DNA of 21,378 nt, taken from positions 1 to 21,378 of the forward strand of contig JAKIVA010000043.1 in assembly GCA_021647265.1 (NCBI GenBank), written 5' to 3'. Shown here piece after piece: positions 1 to 7,413 of the stretch (position 1 is the stretch's first letter; every line of letters begins with the position of its first letter). The stretch is from Lutibacter sp. GTDB lineage: Bacteria; Bacteroidota; Bacteroidia; Flavobacteriales; Flavobacteriaceae. The notes under the pieces were generated by a model. The model worked only from the letters and a program-made list of their open reading frames with translations. It was not told the origin of the DNA and ran no database searches. A program made the position numbers and the translations under genes.

Positions 1-399
1 TTCGCTATAATCCATAATGCGAATAGGATATAAATGACAAGAAATAGGTTTTCTCCAATCTATTATCCCTTGATTATAGGCTTCTTCAATCCCGCATTTT
101 GCTGTATTTTTTTTATCAAAAATTACATACGCACAATCTTTATCATCAATTAAAGTAGTTTCATACTCACCTTCATTCGTAACAAAAAGACCTTGATCTT
201 CTATTGCTGCAATGCCCTCATCTCTTAAAAATGGTTTTACTTTTGGATAAATATCTAATAATATTTGAAGTTCTTCTTCCTCTAATGGTGCCCCTGCCTC
301 TCCATCAATACAGCACTTCCCTTTGCAGGCTGACAAATTACACACGAACTCCTTTTCTATAATATCTTCCGAAACAATTGTTTTTCCTAGTTGAAACAT
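1..399 (-). CDS. DUF3109 family cysteine-rich protein (partial, C-terminus beyond window)
   Basis: The first 133 codons are present, from ATG at 397-399 and reading leftwards off the window. The protein begins MFQLGKTIVS and has a cysteine cluster near the N-terminus (Cys20, 25, 29, 30, in CNLSACKGKCC), with later cysteines at 89, 102 and 121 (ISCHLYPIRI). This pattern fits the DUF3109 family, conserved in Bacteroidota and related to YkgJ-type cysteine-cluster proteins. Metal or Fe-S binding is an inference from the cysteines, and no reaction is known to me. There is no signal peptide, so it is probably cytoplasmic. It is divergent from the MarC gene. A TAATTTTG box lies only 4 bases upstream of the ATG, so the mRNA may have almost no leader. 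Confidence 0.8.
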   Translation of the reverse strand, partial: MFQLGKTIVSEDIIEKEFVCNLSACKGKCCIDGEAGAPLEEEELQILLDIYPKVKPFLRDEGIAAIEDQGLFVTNEGEYETTLIDDKDCAYVIFDKKNTAKCGIEEAYNQGIIDWRKPISCHLYPIRIMDYSE

Positions 400-403
400 G
401 CCG

Positions 404-411
404 CAAAATTA
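404..411 (-). promoter_or_regulatory. Candidate -7 promoter element for the DUF3109 gene
   Basis: The minus strand reads TAATTTTG, matching the Bacteroidota TAnnTTTG -7 element. It lies 4 bases upstream of the ATG, implying a leaderless or near-leaderless transcript. No clear -33 TTG is seen at the usual spacing. Confidence 0.35.
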
Positions 412-426
412 AACTATTTTTTTACA

Positions 427-434
427 TACATTTG
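427..434 (+). promoter_or_regulatory. Candidate -7 promoter element for marC
   Basis: TACATTTG matches TAnnTTTG and would leave a leader of about 50 bases before the MarC ATG at 490. The -33 TTG is not evident, so this rests on one half-site plus position. Confidence 0.35.
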
Positions 435-489
435 TGTTAAATTAGGTTGTAATTTTATAATTTCGTCCGCTTTTAAAATAATTATAATT

Positions 490-1074
490 ATGGGGTTTAA
501 TTTTAAAGAAGTATTTACTGCAACAATGATATTATTTGCTGTAATTGATATTATAGGGAACATTCCTATAATTATTGATTTACGAAAAAAAGTTGGACAC
601 ATACAGTCTGAAAAAGCTTCAATTGTAGCCGGTGTTATTATGATAGCTTTTTTATTTTTAGGTGCAAGTATCTTAAATTTAATAGGTATTGATGTTAATT
701 CCTTTGCTGTAGCGGGTTCTTTTATTTTATTTTTTTTAGCCTTAGAAATGATTTTAGGAATTACACTTTATAAAGAAGAAGAAACAAATGCTATTACAGC
801 ATCTGTGTTTCCATTAGCATTCCCTCTAATTGCTGGCCCAGGTAGCTTAACTTCTATTTTATCTTTAAGAGCAGAATACGCAACTATAAACATAGTAATT
901 GCCATAATTGTAAATATAATATTTATGTATATTGTATTAAAAACTTCATCAAAAATTGAAAAATTGATTGGTGAAAATGGTATCAACATTATACGTAAAA
1001 TATTTGGTGTAATATTACTGGCAATTGCTGTTAAATTATTTACTACAAATATTCAAGGTTTATTACATAATTAA
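490..1074 (+). CDS. MarC family integral membrane protein
   Basis: A 194-residue, very hydrophobic protein with about six membrane segments. It starts MGFNFKEVFTATMILFAVID and continues with the family features: DIIGNIPI near residue 22, PLAFPLIAGPGSLTS in the middle and a hydrophobic C-terminal helix. MarC/UPF0056 proteins sit in the inner membrane. The early link to multiple antibiotic resistance was not upheld, and their transport role is unknown. I chose ATG 490 rather than an in-frame TTG at 391, because the extra 33 residues would be poorly conserved-looking and would run into the divergent gene. The next gene follows after 12 bases, so the two are probably cotranscribed. Confidence 0.9.
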   Translation: MGFNFKEVFTATMILFAVIDIIGNIPIIIDLRKKVGHIQSEKASIVAGVIMIAFLFLGASILNLIGIDVNSFAVAGSFILFFLALEMILGITLYKEEETNAITASVFPLAFPLIAGPGSLTSILSLRAEYATINIVIAIIVNIIFMYIVLKTSSKIEKLIGENGINIIRKIFGVILLAIAVKLFTTNIQGLLHN

Positions 1075-1086
1075 AATATATAAAAT

Positions 1087-1698
1087 ATGGATTCTTTTGA
1101 CGTGTTAATTATTGGAGGAAGTGCTGCTGGATTATCAAGTGCTTTAATTTTAGGCTCAGCATTGGACAAGCCTTTTGGTATTGGAAAAAAAGTTGGAATT
1201 ATTACGCACCAAAAAAGTGCTGCTTTACAAAATGCAGAGTTAAACAATGTTCTAGGTTTTAAAAAAGGAACGAAAGGAAATGAAGTCCTTAAAAATGGTT
1301 TAATTCAATTGTCTGAAACTTACCCTGAAATCATTCAAATAGCTAAAGAAAAAGTAGTTAAAATTGAAGGTAAGTCTCCAAATATTACGGTTGTTACTAA
1401 TAAAAATTCATACCAAGCAAAAAATATTGTAGTTGCGGTTGGGCCTTCTAATCTATTTAACATTGAAGGATTAATGCAATACGTAATTCCTCATAAATCA
1501 ATACCAGCTATAAAAGAAAAAATTATGTTGAAAAACAACAATCACGTAGTTACTGAAGGTGTCTACGTTGCTGGTGTTTTAGCTGGTTGGAGAAGTCAAT
1601 ACGCAATTGCCGCTGGAAGCGGAGCCCAGGTTGCTACTGATATTTTAACTTTATGGAACAGTGGAAACCAAACTATGATTCATGATGCTATAAACTAA
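1087..1698 (+). CDS. Small FAD-dependent oxidoreductase-like protein (thioredoxin-reductase-like fold)
   Basis: A 203-residue protein with an N-terminal dinucleotide-binding Rossmann motif (DVLIIGGSAAGLSSA, glycines at residues 10, 11 and 15), a central VVAVGP segment and a C-terminal GVYVAGVLAGWRSQ stretch resembling the second FAD motif of thioredoxin reductases. It is about 100 residues shorter than thioredoxin reductase. The NAD(P)H-binding domain and the CxxC redox pair are both missing, and the usual Asp of the GD motif is Val (VAGV). FAD binding is therefore plausible but unproven, and its electron donor cannot be inferred. It lies 12 bases after marC in the same direction. A hairpin with a T-run directly after the stop codon can end this transcript. 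Confidence 0.75.
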   Translation: MDSFDVLIIGGSAAGLSSALILGSALDKPFGIGKKVGIITHQKSAALQNAELNNVLGFKKGTKGNEVLKNGLIQLSETYPEIIQIAKEKVVKIEGKSPNITVVTNKNSYQAKNIVVAVGPSNLFNIEGLMQYVIPHKSIPAIKEKIMLKNNNHVVTEGVYVAGVLAGWRSQYAIAAGSGAQVATDILTLWNSGNQTMIHDAIN

Positions 1699-1702
1699 AT
1701 CA

Positions 1703-1729
1703 CTCTGCACTCAAGTGCAGAGGTTTTTT
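1703..1729 (+). terminator. Hairpin with T-run after the FAD gene, also an IS end hairpin
   Basis: CTCTGCACT (1703-1711) pairs perfectly with AGTGCAGAG (1714-1722) around a 2-base loop and is followed by GTTTTTT. On the plus strand this is a good intrinsic terminator 4 bases after the stop of the oxidoreductase-like gene. On the minus strand it is the 3' terminal hairpin of the IS. Confidence 0.6.
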
Positions 1730-1733
1730 ACAC

Positions 1734-1751
1734 GAGGGACTAAAGTCCCTC
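1734..1751. repeat. Perfect inverted repeat inside the IS 3' end
   Basis: GAGGGACT (1734-1741) and AGTCCCTC (1744-1751) form an 8-bp stem with an AA loop, 2 bases from the transposase stop codon. A third hairpin (CTCTAAT / ATTAGAG, 1757-1775) lies within the last transposase codons. These probably belong to the IS end structure or terminate tnpA. Confidence 0.6.
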
Positions 1752-1753
1752 AA

Positions 1754-2188
1754 TTACTCTAATATAAAATTAGAGTTATCTGAATCCGGTTTACGATGAT
1801 GTTCTAAATATTCATTAACCATTTCATCTGTTATGTTACCTGTACTCCAAGCTCCATAACCTGTAGCCCAGAAATGTTTACCCCAATATGTTTTTCGTAG
1901 TGACATAAACTCTATTTGTAATTTCCTAGATGTCCTTCCTTTCATCTGCTTTACTAAATAGCTTATGCTTTGTTTTGGTGCATATTCTATGTGAACATGA
2001 ATGTGGTCTGAACTGACAACACCTTTTAATATCTCTACTTCCTCTGCTTCACATATCTGAATCAACAATTCTCTACAACGATTTTTTATATCTCCGTTTA
2101 AAACTTTATAACGATATTTTGTTGACCAAACTAGATGGCAACTTAATCTACTAACTGTATGAGAACCTTTACGTTGATAATTTGACAT
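1754..2188 (-). CDS. tnpA: IS200/IS605 family transposase TnpA (Y1 HUH)
   Basis: A 144-residue protein of the normal family length. It begins MSNYQRKGSHTVSRLSCHLV with the WSTKYRYKVL segment typical of this family. The HUH metal-binding motif is His62-Ile-His64, within DHIHVHIEY. The catalytic tyrosine is Tyr127 in DEMVNEYLEHH near the C-terminus. These enzymes act as dimers on single-stranded DNA and recognise hairpins at the element ends. All catalytic residues I can check are present, so the copy looks intact and possibly active. No accessory tnpB gene is present. Confidence 0.92.
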   Translation of the reverse strand: MSNYQRKGSHTVSRLSCHLVWSTKYRYKVLNGDIKNRCRELLIQICEAEEVEILKGVVSSDHIHVHIEYAPKQSISYLVKQMKGRTSRKLQIEFMSLRKTYWGKHFWATGYGAWSTGNITDEMVNEYLEHHRKPDSDNSNFILE

Positions 2189-2223
2189 ATCCTAAAGATA
2201 TAATTTTTTATATTACTAAAGTA

Positions 2224-2240
2224 CTGCAATGAAATTGCAG
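2224..2240. repeat. IS 5'-end hairpin
   Basis: CTGCAAT (2224-2230) and ATTGCAG (2234-2240) form a 7-bp stem with a GAA loop, upstream of tnpA. It shares the CTGCA/TGCAG arms with the opposite end. GGGT/ACCC arms at 2240-2252 give a further short hairpin beside it. Confidence 0.6.
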
Positions 2241-2256
2241 GGTTTTAGACCCAAAT

Positions 2257-2724
2257 TTGAAACCAATAAAAATATTTAATGGAAATGTGTTAGATAATAT
2301 TTTGCTAGGCATAGAAGATACCGTTGAAAACGTGGTGAAGTTTTGCCAAGAATATGGTTTTGAAAAATTTATAGCAGAGTTACCTCAGGGTTACGCTACT
2401 ATTTTAGGTGAAGAAGGTATCAATTTATCAGGCGGTCAAAAGCAGATTATTGCTTTAGCAAGAGCCTTGCGTAAAAACCCACAATTCTTAATTTTAGATG
2501 AAGCTACGGCTGCAATGGACAGAAATACTGAAAAATTTACCATGGATTTATTATTAAAACTAAAAAACGAAATTGCAGTTTTATTTATTTCTCACCGCTT
2601 ACATACCTTAAAAAATAATGCTGATAGAATTTATGTATTAGAAAATGGGAGCATCTCTGAAAAAGGAAATCATGAAACATTATTGAAAACATCCAATTTT
2701 TACAGTGACTATTGGACAATATAA
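2257..2724 (+). pseudogene. C-terminal remnant of an ABC exporter ATPase (5' part lost at the IS)
   Basis: The 155 codons encode only the end of an ABC exporter nucleotide-binding domain. They begin with KIFNGNVLDNILLG, just after where the Q-loop would be. Present are the signature LSGGQ (57-61), Walker B LILDE (78-82), the D-loop and the H-loop His113 (ISHRL). The whole transmembrane domain and Walker A are absent, so it cannot hydrolyse ATP as a normal exporter. The frame stays open back to 2233 inside the IS end hairpin region, and the TTG at 2257 is only a formal start. The sequence resembles the C-terminus of peptidase-type or bacteriocin-type exporters. Intact genes lie directly across the IS and no N-terminal half is found there, which points to an IS-associated deletion or rearrangement rather than simple insertion. 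Confidence 0.85.
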
Positions 2725-2918
2725 CATTACTCCTTTTAGATCCGTTTAAGTTGAATATTCAAAAACAGATATAAATAAGATAATCCTACCCTTAATTTTG
2801 TTTTTGATTTACAAACAAACGGTTAGTTTTTAATAATAAATAGCTGGTTTTAATTAACAAATGGATAATTTTTAATATATTCGACGGTGATTTACTAATT
2901 TTTAAAACTTATTAAAGT
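2725..2918 (+). promoter_or_regulatory. Intergenic region upstream of the secreted M4 protease, with a candidate -7 box
   Basis: This 194-base AT-rich stretch has no gene. TAATTTTG at 2793-2800 matches TAnnTTTG and would give a leader of about 110 bases. No convincing -33 element, terminator for the ABC remnant or riboswitch was recognised. The start ATG at 2919 follows an A/T-rich stretch without a Shine-Dalgarno site. Confidence 0.3.
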
Positions 2919-5900
2919 ATGAAGCAAAATTATTCTCAAAAAAAATTGTTATTAATTTTCATTAGTTTCCTCTTATTTATAGGGCAAATTAATGCACAAA
3001 AAAAAGAATTGACCCCAATTGCCAAACCCAGCCAGTTAAGAACTAAACTTGGTAAAGTTTATAGAGCGAACCAAAAAGACCTCTTATTTAAAGAACATTT
3101 GAATAAAAGGAGTGAAGATAAAATTATTTTTGTTAAACGTGAAAGTGATAGACTAGGTTTTACACATGAAAAATATCAACAATATTATAAAAATATTAAA
3201 GTTGATTTTGCCACTCCTATTATTCATATCAAAAATGGTAAAATTAAATCTATTTCCGGAGAATTTTATCAAATTGAAAACTTAAATATTACTCCTAGAA
3301 TTTCTAAAGGAATAGCTTTACAAAGGGCTATTTCAAGTGTTGGTGCATCCTCTTATATGTGGCAAAACCCTAGAAATGCCAAACTTATTAATTATAAAAA
3401 ACCACAAGGAGAACTTGTTATATTACCTGGTTATCTTATAGGTAAAAAAGAAGATAAGTTAGCTTTTAAATTTGATATTTACGCTACGAAACCAATTAGC
3501 AGAGGTTTTGTATATGTCGACGCAAAAAATGGCGAAGTTTTATTTTACAATGCTATTATTAAACATATTAATAAATTTAATAATAAAAACAAAAGAACTA
3601 CTTCAAATTTAAAAAGTGTTAAAATTGCTGATAAAATTCTAGTTACAGGTAGTGCCACTACTAGATATAGTGGGGCAAGAAGTATTGAAACTTTAACAGG
3701 TACTGGTGGATACATTTTAAATGACAATACCAGAGGTAATGGAATACGTACTTACGACTTAAATGAAAGTACCAACTACGCATCTGCTGTAGATTTTGCA
3801 GACAATGATAACAATTGGACTGCTGCCGAATGGGATAATACAGCAAAAGATAACGGTGCTTTAGATGCGCATTGGGGCGCTGAAATGACTTATGATTATT
3901 GGTTAACCAAACACAATAGAAATAGTTTTGATGGCGCAGGTGCTACTATTAATAGTTATGTACATTACAATGTTGCTTATGATAATGCTTTTTGGGATGG
4001 TTCTAGAATGACTTACGGTGATGGTAGCTCTGACGGAACTGTTGGAAATGGAAATTTTGATATTTTAACATCTCTAGATGTTGCTGCTCATGAAATTGGC
4101 CATGCAATTTGTACAAATACCGCAAACTTAGCTTATCAAAAAGAATCTGGAGCTATGAATGAAGCCTTCTCTGATATTTGGGCTGCTTCTGTTGAATCTT
4201 TTGCTGCTCCTGAAAAAGCTATTTGGTTAATTGGTGAAGATATTGAAAGAAGAACTACAAGTGTTTCTTTACGGTCTATGAGTGATCCAAAGGCTGAAGG
4301 GCAACCAGATACCTATGGTGGTACTAACTGGATAGATCCAAACTGTACGCCATCTTCTACAAATGATTATTGTGGTGTTCATACCAACTCTGGTGTTTTA
4401 AATCATTGGTTTTATATTTTATCTGTTGGTAAATCCGGAACAAATGATATAGGAAGTACCTACAGTGTTACAGGTGTTGGTATAGATAAAGCTGCTCAAA
4501 TCGCTTTCAGAATAGAAAGTGTTTATATGTCTGCAAATTCCACGTATGCTGATGCTAGAACTTTTGGTATCCAATCTGCTGAGGATTTATACGGAGTAGG
4601 TTCTCCTGAAGTAATAGCTACCACAAATGCTTTTTATGCTGTTGGTGTTGGGTTAGAATATGGTAACAACTCTGTAACTTATTGTGCATCAAAAGGAAAT
4701 AGCGTTACTGATGAATATATTGGGAATGTACAAATTGGAACTATAAACAATGCTTCTGGTAACGGAAATGGTTATAGTGATTTTACTGCAATTTCAACAG
4801 ATCTTGACAAAGGAGCTTCTGTAACAATAACTATTACTCCAACTTGGACAGCTACTGTATATAGTGAAGGCTATAGTGTTTGGATTGATTACAACCAAGA
4901 TGGTGACTTTGCTGATGCAGGAGAACAAGTGTGGTCTAAAGCAGCATCTCAAACAACACCGGTAAGTGGTACGTTTACCATTCCTACAACTGCAACTGCT
5001 GGAAGTACAAGAATGCGTGTTTCTATGAAATACAATGCTATTCCTACAGAGTGTGAAGCTTTTTCTTATGGTGAAGTTGAAGATTACTCAGTGAACTTAA
5101 TTGATGCCACTGCAGATACGCAAGCGCCAACTGCACCAACGCTAACTACGGGTAATGTTACTATATCTACCGTAGATTTATCTTGGTCGGGTGCTACTGA
5201 TAATGTGGCAGTAACAGGGTATGATGTGTATAAAAACGGAACGCTTTTAGCTTCAGTTACTGGTACTACATACCAAGTGACAGGATTAACTCTAGGAACT
5301 ACTTACAGTTTTACTGTTAGAGCTAAAGATGCTGCTAGTAACGTTTCTGTTGATAGTAATACTGCTTCAGTAACTCCTACTGATACAACCGCACCAACTG
5401 CACCAACATTAACAGCTAGTAATACTACCGCAACAACGGTAGATTTATCTTGGTCTGGTGCTACTGATAACGTAGCAGTAACTGGATATGATGTTTATAA
5501 AGATGGTATTTTATTAATATCTACTACTACCTCTACATACCAAGTAACCGGATTAACTTCTGGCACAACTTATAGTTTTACTGTTAGAGCCAAAGATGCT
5601 GCTGGTAATGTTTCTGTTGATAGTAATATCGCTACTGTTACCACTACAACTGTTGATACAACGGCGCCAACTGCACCAACATTAACAGCTAGTAATACTA
5701 CCACAACAACGGTAGATTTATCTTGGTCTGGCGCTACTGATAACGTATCAGTAACTGGATATGATGTATATAAAGATGGTGTTTTATTAATATCTACTAC
5801 TACCTCTACATACCAAGCAACAGGATTAACGTCTTCTACTTCATACAGTTTCACTGTTAGAGCTAAAGATGCTGCTGGTAATGTTTCTGTTGATAGTAAT

Positions 5901-7331
5901 ACTGCTACTATTACCACTTTAAATCAAACAGTTACTTACTGTGCTTCTAAAGGAACTACGGTAACTGATGAATATATTGGATATGTACAAATTGGAACTA
6001 TAAATAATGCTTCTAGTAACGGAAATGGTTATAGTGATTTTACTGCTATTTCAACAAACCTTGACAAAGGAGCTTCTGTAACTATCACAGTAACTCCTAC
6101 TTGGACAGGTACTGTATATAGCGAAGGTTATAGTGTGTGGATTGATTACAACCAAGATGGTGATTTTGCCGATGCTGGTGAACAAGTGTGGTCTAAAGCT
6201 GCCTCTCAAACAACACCTGTAAGTGGTACGTTTACCATTCCTTCAACGGCAACTTCGGGAAGTACAAGAATGCGTGTTTCTTTGAAATACAATGCTATTC
6301 CTACAGCTTGTGAAACATTTACGTATGGTGAAGTTGAAGATTATACTGTTAACTTAATTGATGCTATTGCAGATACTCAAGCTCCTACAGCACCAACATT
6401 AACGGCTAGCAATGCTACAGCAACTACAGCAGATTTATCTTGGTCTGGAGCAACTGATAATGTTAGTATAACTGGTTATGATGTATATAAAAACGGAACG
6501 CTTTTAGCTTCAGTTACAAGTACTACATATCAAGCAACAGGATTAACTTCTGCTACTTCATATAGTTTTACAGTTAGAGCAAAAGATGGGGCTGGTAATA
6601 TTTCTGTTAACAGTAACACTGCTACTATTACCACTTTAAATCAAACATTAACATATTGTGCTTCTAAAGGAAATACTGTAACTGATGAGTATATTGGGAA
6701 TGTTCAAATTGGAACCATAAATAATGCTTCTGGAAATGGAAATGGTTACAGTGACTTTACAGCACTTTCAACTAACATTTCTGGAACAGTAACTATTACT
6801 GTAACTCCAACCTGGACGGGTACTGTGTATAGTGAAGGGTATAGTGTGTGGATTGATTACAACCAAGATGGTGATTTTGCTGATGCCGGAGAGCAAGTAT
6901 GGTCTAACGCTGCTACAAAAACAACACCTGTAAGTGGCACATTTACAGTTCCAACAACAGCAACAACAGGAGCCACAAGAATGCGCGTTTCTTTGAAATA
7001 CAATGGTATTCCTACCGAGTGTGAAACGTTTACGTATGGTGAAGTAGAAGATTATACCGTTGTAATTGGAGCTGCTGCTATTAATTTTGCAGCAACGACA
7101 ATTGATTCTACTATTTCAATATACCCTAACCCTGTGAAAGGAAGCTTCTTAACAGTTAGCATGTCTAATAATACAAAAGCAACTTATACTATTGCTAATA
7201 TTTTAGGGCAAACTGTAAAATCTGGAAGTATTAAGGGTGCAATTGATGTTAGCACACTTAAAGCTGGTGTATATATGATTCGTATTAATGATGGTACAAA
7301 TGCAACGACCAAAAAATTTATAAAACAATAA
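2919..7331 (+). CDS. Secreted M4 (thermolysin-like) metalloprotease with GEVED and FN3 repeats and a T9SS sorting tail
   Basis: A 1470-residue secreted protein. The signal peptide spans about residues 1-26 (cleavage near INA/QK). An FTP/PepSY-type propeptide follows to about 210, then the M4 catalytic domain. Zinc ligands are His391 and His395 (HEIGH) and Glu415 (GAMNEAFSD), spaced exactly as in thermolysin, and His488 (GVHTNSG) matches the catalytic histidine. Then come modules in the order GEVED (about 588-730), FN3 (733-821), FN3 (822-912), FN3 (913-1000), GEVED (1007-1150), FN3 (1152-1240), GEVED (1246-1380). The tail is a type A Por sorting domain with YPNP at 1402-1405 and the end KKFIKQ. 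It should be exported through Sec and T9SS and either released or held on the cell surface. Substrate unknown. It is monocistronic, with a strong terminator after the stop. Confidence 0.93.
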   Translation: MKQNYSQKKLLLIFISFLLFIGQINAQKKELTPIAKPSQLRTKLGKVYRANQKDLLFKEHLNKRSEDKIIFVKRESDRLGFTHEKYQQYYKNIKVDFATPIIHIKNGKIKSISGEFYQIENLNITPRISKGIALQRAISSVGASSYMWQNPRNAKLINYKKPQGELVILPGYLIGKKEDKLAFKFDIYATKPISRGFVYVDAKNGEVLFYNAIIKHINKFNNKNKRTTSNLKSVKIADKILVTGSATTRYSGARSIETLTGTGGYILNDNTRGNGIRTYDLNESTNYASAVDFADNDNNWTAAEWDNTAKDNGALDAHWGAEMTYDYWLTKHNRNSFDGAGATINSYVHYNVAYDNAFWDGSRMTYGDGSSDGTVGNGNFDILTSLDVAAHEIGHAICTNTANLAYQKESGAMNEAFSDIWAASVESFAAPEKAIWLIGEDIERRTTSVSLRSMSDPKAEGQPDTYGGTNWIDPNCTPSSTNDYCGVHTNSGVLNHWFYILSVGKSGTNDIGSTYSVTGVGIDKAAQIAFRIESVYMSANSTYADARTFGIQSAEDLYGVGSPEVIATTNAFYAVGVGLEYGNNSVTYCASKGNSVTDEYIGNVQIGTINNASGNGNGYSDFTAISTDLDKGASVTITITPTWTATVYSEGYSVWIDYNQDGDFADAGEQVWSKAASQTTPVSGTFTIPTTATAGSTRMRVSMKYNAIPTECEAFSYGEVEDYSVNLIDATADTQAPTAPTLTTGNVTISTVDLSWSGATDNVAVTGYDVYKNGTLLASVTGTTYQVTGLTLGTTYSFTVRAKDAASNVSVDSNTASVTPTDTTAPTAPTLTASNTTATTVDLSWSGATDNVAVTGYDVYKDGILLISTTTSTYQVTGLTSGTTYSFTVRAKDAAGNVSVDSNIATVTTTTVDTTAPTAPTLTASNTTTTTVDLSWSGATDNVSVTGYDVYKDGVLLISTTTSTYQATGLTSSTSYSFTVRAKDAAGNVSVDSNTATITTLNQTVTYCASKGTTVTDEYIGYVQIGTINNASSNGNGYSDFTAISTNLDKGASVTITVTPTWTGTVYSEGYSVWIDYNQDGDFADAGEQVWSKAASQTTPVSGTFTIPSTATSGSTRMRVSLKYNAIPTACETFTYGEVEDYTVNLIDAIADTQAPTAPTLTASNATATTADLSWSGATDNVSITGYDVYKNGTLLASVTSTTYQATGLTSATSYSFTVRAKDGAGNISVNSNTATITTLNQTLTYCASKGNTVTDEYIGNVQIGTINNASGNGNGYSDFTALSTNISGTVTITVTPTWTGTVYSEGYSVWIDYNQDGDFADAGEQVWSNAATKTTPVSGTFTVPTTATTGATRMRVSLKYNGIPTECETFTYGEVEDYTVVIGAAAINFAATTIDSTISIYPNPVKGSFLTVSMSNNTKATYTIANILGQTVKSGSIKGAIDVSTLKAGVYMIRINDGTNATTKKFIKQ
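4680..7076 (+). repeat. Tandem module repeats inside the protease gene (3 GEVED, 4 FN3)
   Basis: Near-identical DNA recurs within the gene. FN3 units start at 5115, 5382, 5655 and 6372, and GEVED units start at 4680, 5937 and 6654. The FN3 units at 5382 and 5655 lie 273 bases apart and share long identical runs, so they look like a recent in-frame duplication. The GEVED units each contain GYSVWIDYNQDGDFADAGEQ, a stretch with a calcium-loop-like DYNQDGDF. All repeats keep the reading frame. Confidence 0.85.
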
Positions 7332-7356
7332 ATTTTTCACCTCATTAAAATGATTG

Positions 7357-7386
7357 AAATCCCGGGTTTACGCTCGGGATTTTTTA
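7357..7386 (+). terminator. Intrinsic terminator after the M4 protease gene
   Basis: AAATCCCG (7357-7364) pairs with CGGGATTT (7375-7382) around a 10-base loop and runs into six T residues. It lies 25 bases after the stop codon. Confidence 0.8.
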
Positions 7387-7388
7387 TG

Positions 7389-7396
7389 TAGATTTG
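7389..7396 (+). promoter_or_regulatory. Candidate -7 promoter element for the ABC-F gene
   Basis: TAGATTTG matches TAnnTTTG and sits 17 bases before the ATG at 7414, right after the preceding terminator. The -33 position falls in the terminator arm and reads TTTA rather than TTTG. Confidence 0.35.
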
Positions 7397-7413
7397 TCTA
7401 AAAATTAAATTGA

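Larger units (their letters stand above)
1699..2256 (-). mobile_element. IS200/IS605-family insertion sequence (transposase-only)
   Basis: The element holds one tnpA gene on the minus strand and no tnpB. Subterminal hairpins flank it: a 9-bp stem at 1703-1722 and an 8-bp stem at 1734-1751 on the 3' side, and a 7-bp stem at 2224-2240 on the 5' side. The outer hairpins share CTGCA/TGCAG arms, as expected of ends recognised by a Y1 HUH transposase. These elements make no target duplication, so the exact ends cannot be fixed from one copy. The limits given are the flanking gene boundaries (stop codon at 1698, ABC remnant from 2257). Confidence 0.75.

Noticed and set aside
391..489. N-terminal extension of MarC from TTG 391
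   Set aside because: It would overlap the divergent DUF3109 start and the candidate promoter, and MarC proteins begin near the ATG at 490.
1754..2188. A larger IS605 element with tnpB or a guide RNA
   Set aside because: No tnpB-like frame or conserved 3' guide region is present on either side; the flanks are host genes.
5570..5917. 115-codon antisense frame within the FN3 repeats
   Set aside because: It is a shadow of the repeated coding sequence, rich in Val/Thr/Leu from the reverse of Thr/Ser/Asp codons, and has no independent features.
5115..6640. Regular repeats that might be mistaken for a CRISPR or satellite array
   Set aside because: Units are 267-273 bases, stay in frame and encode FN3 domains. 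There are no short palindromic repeats with unique spacers.
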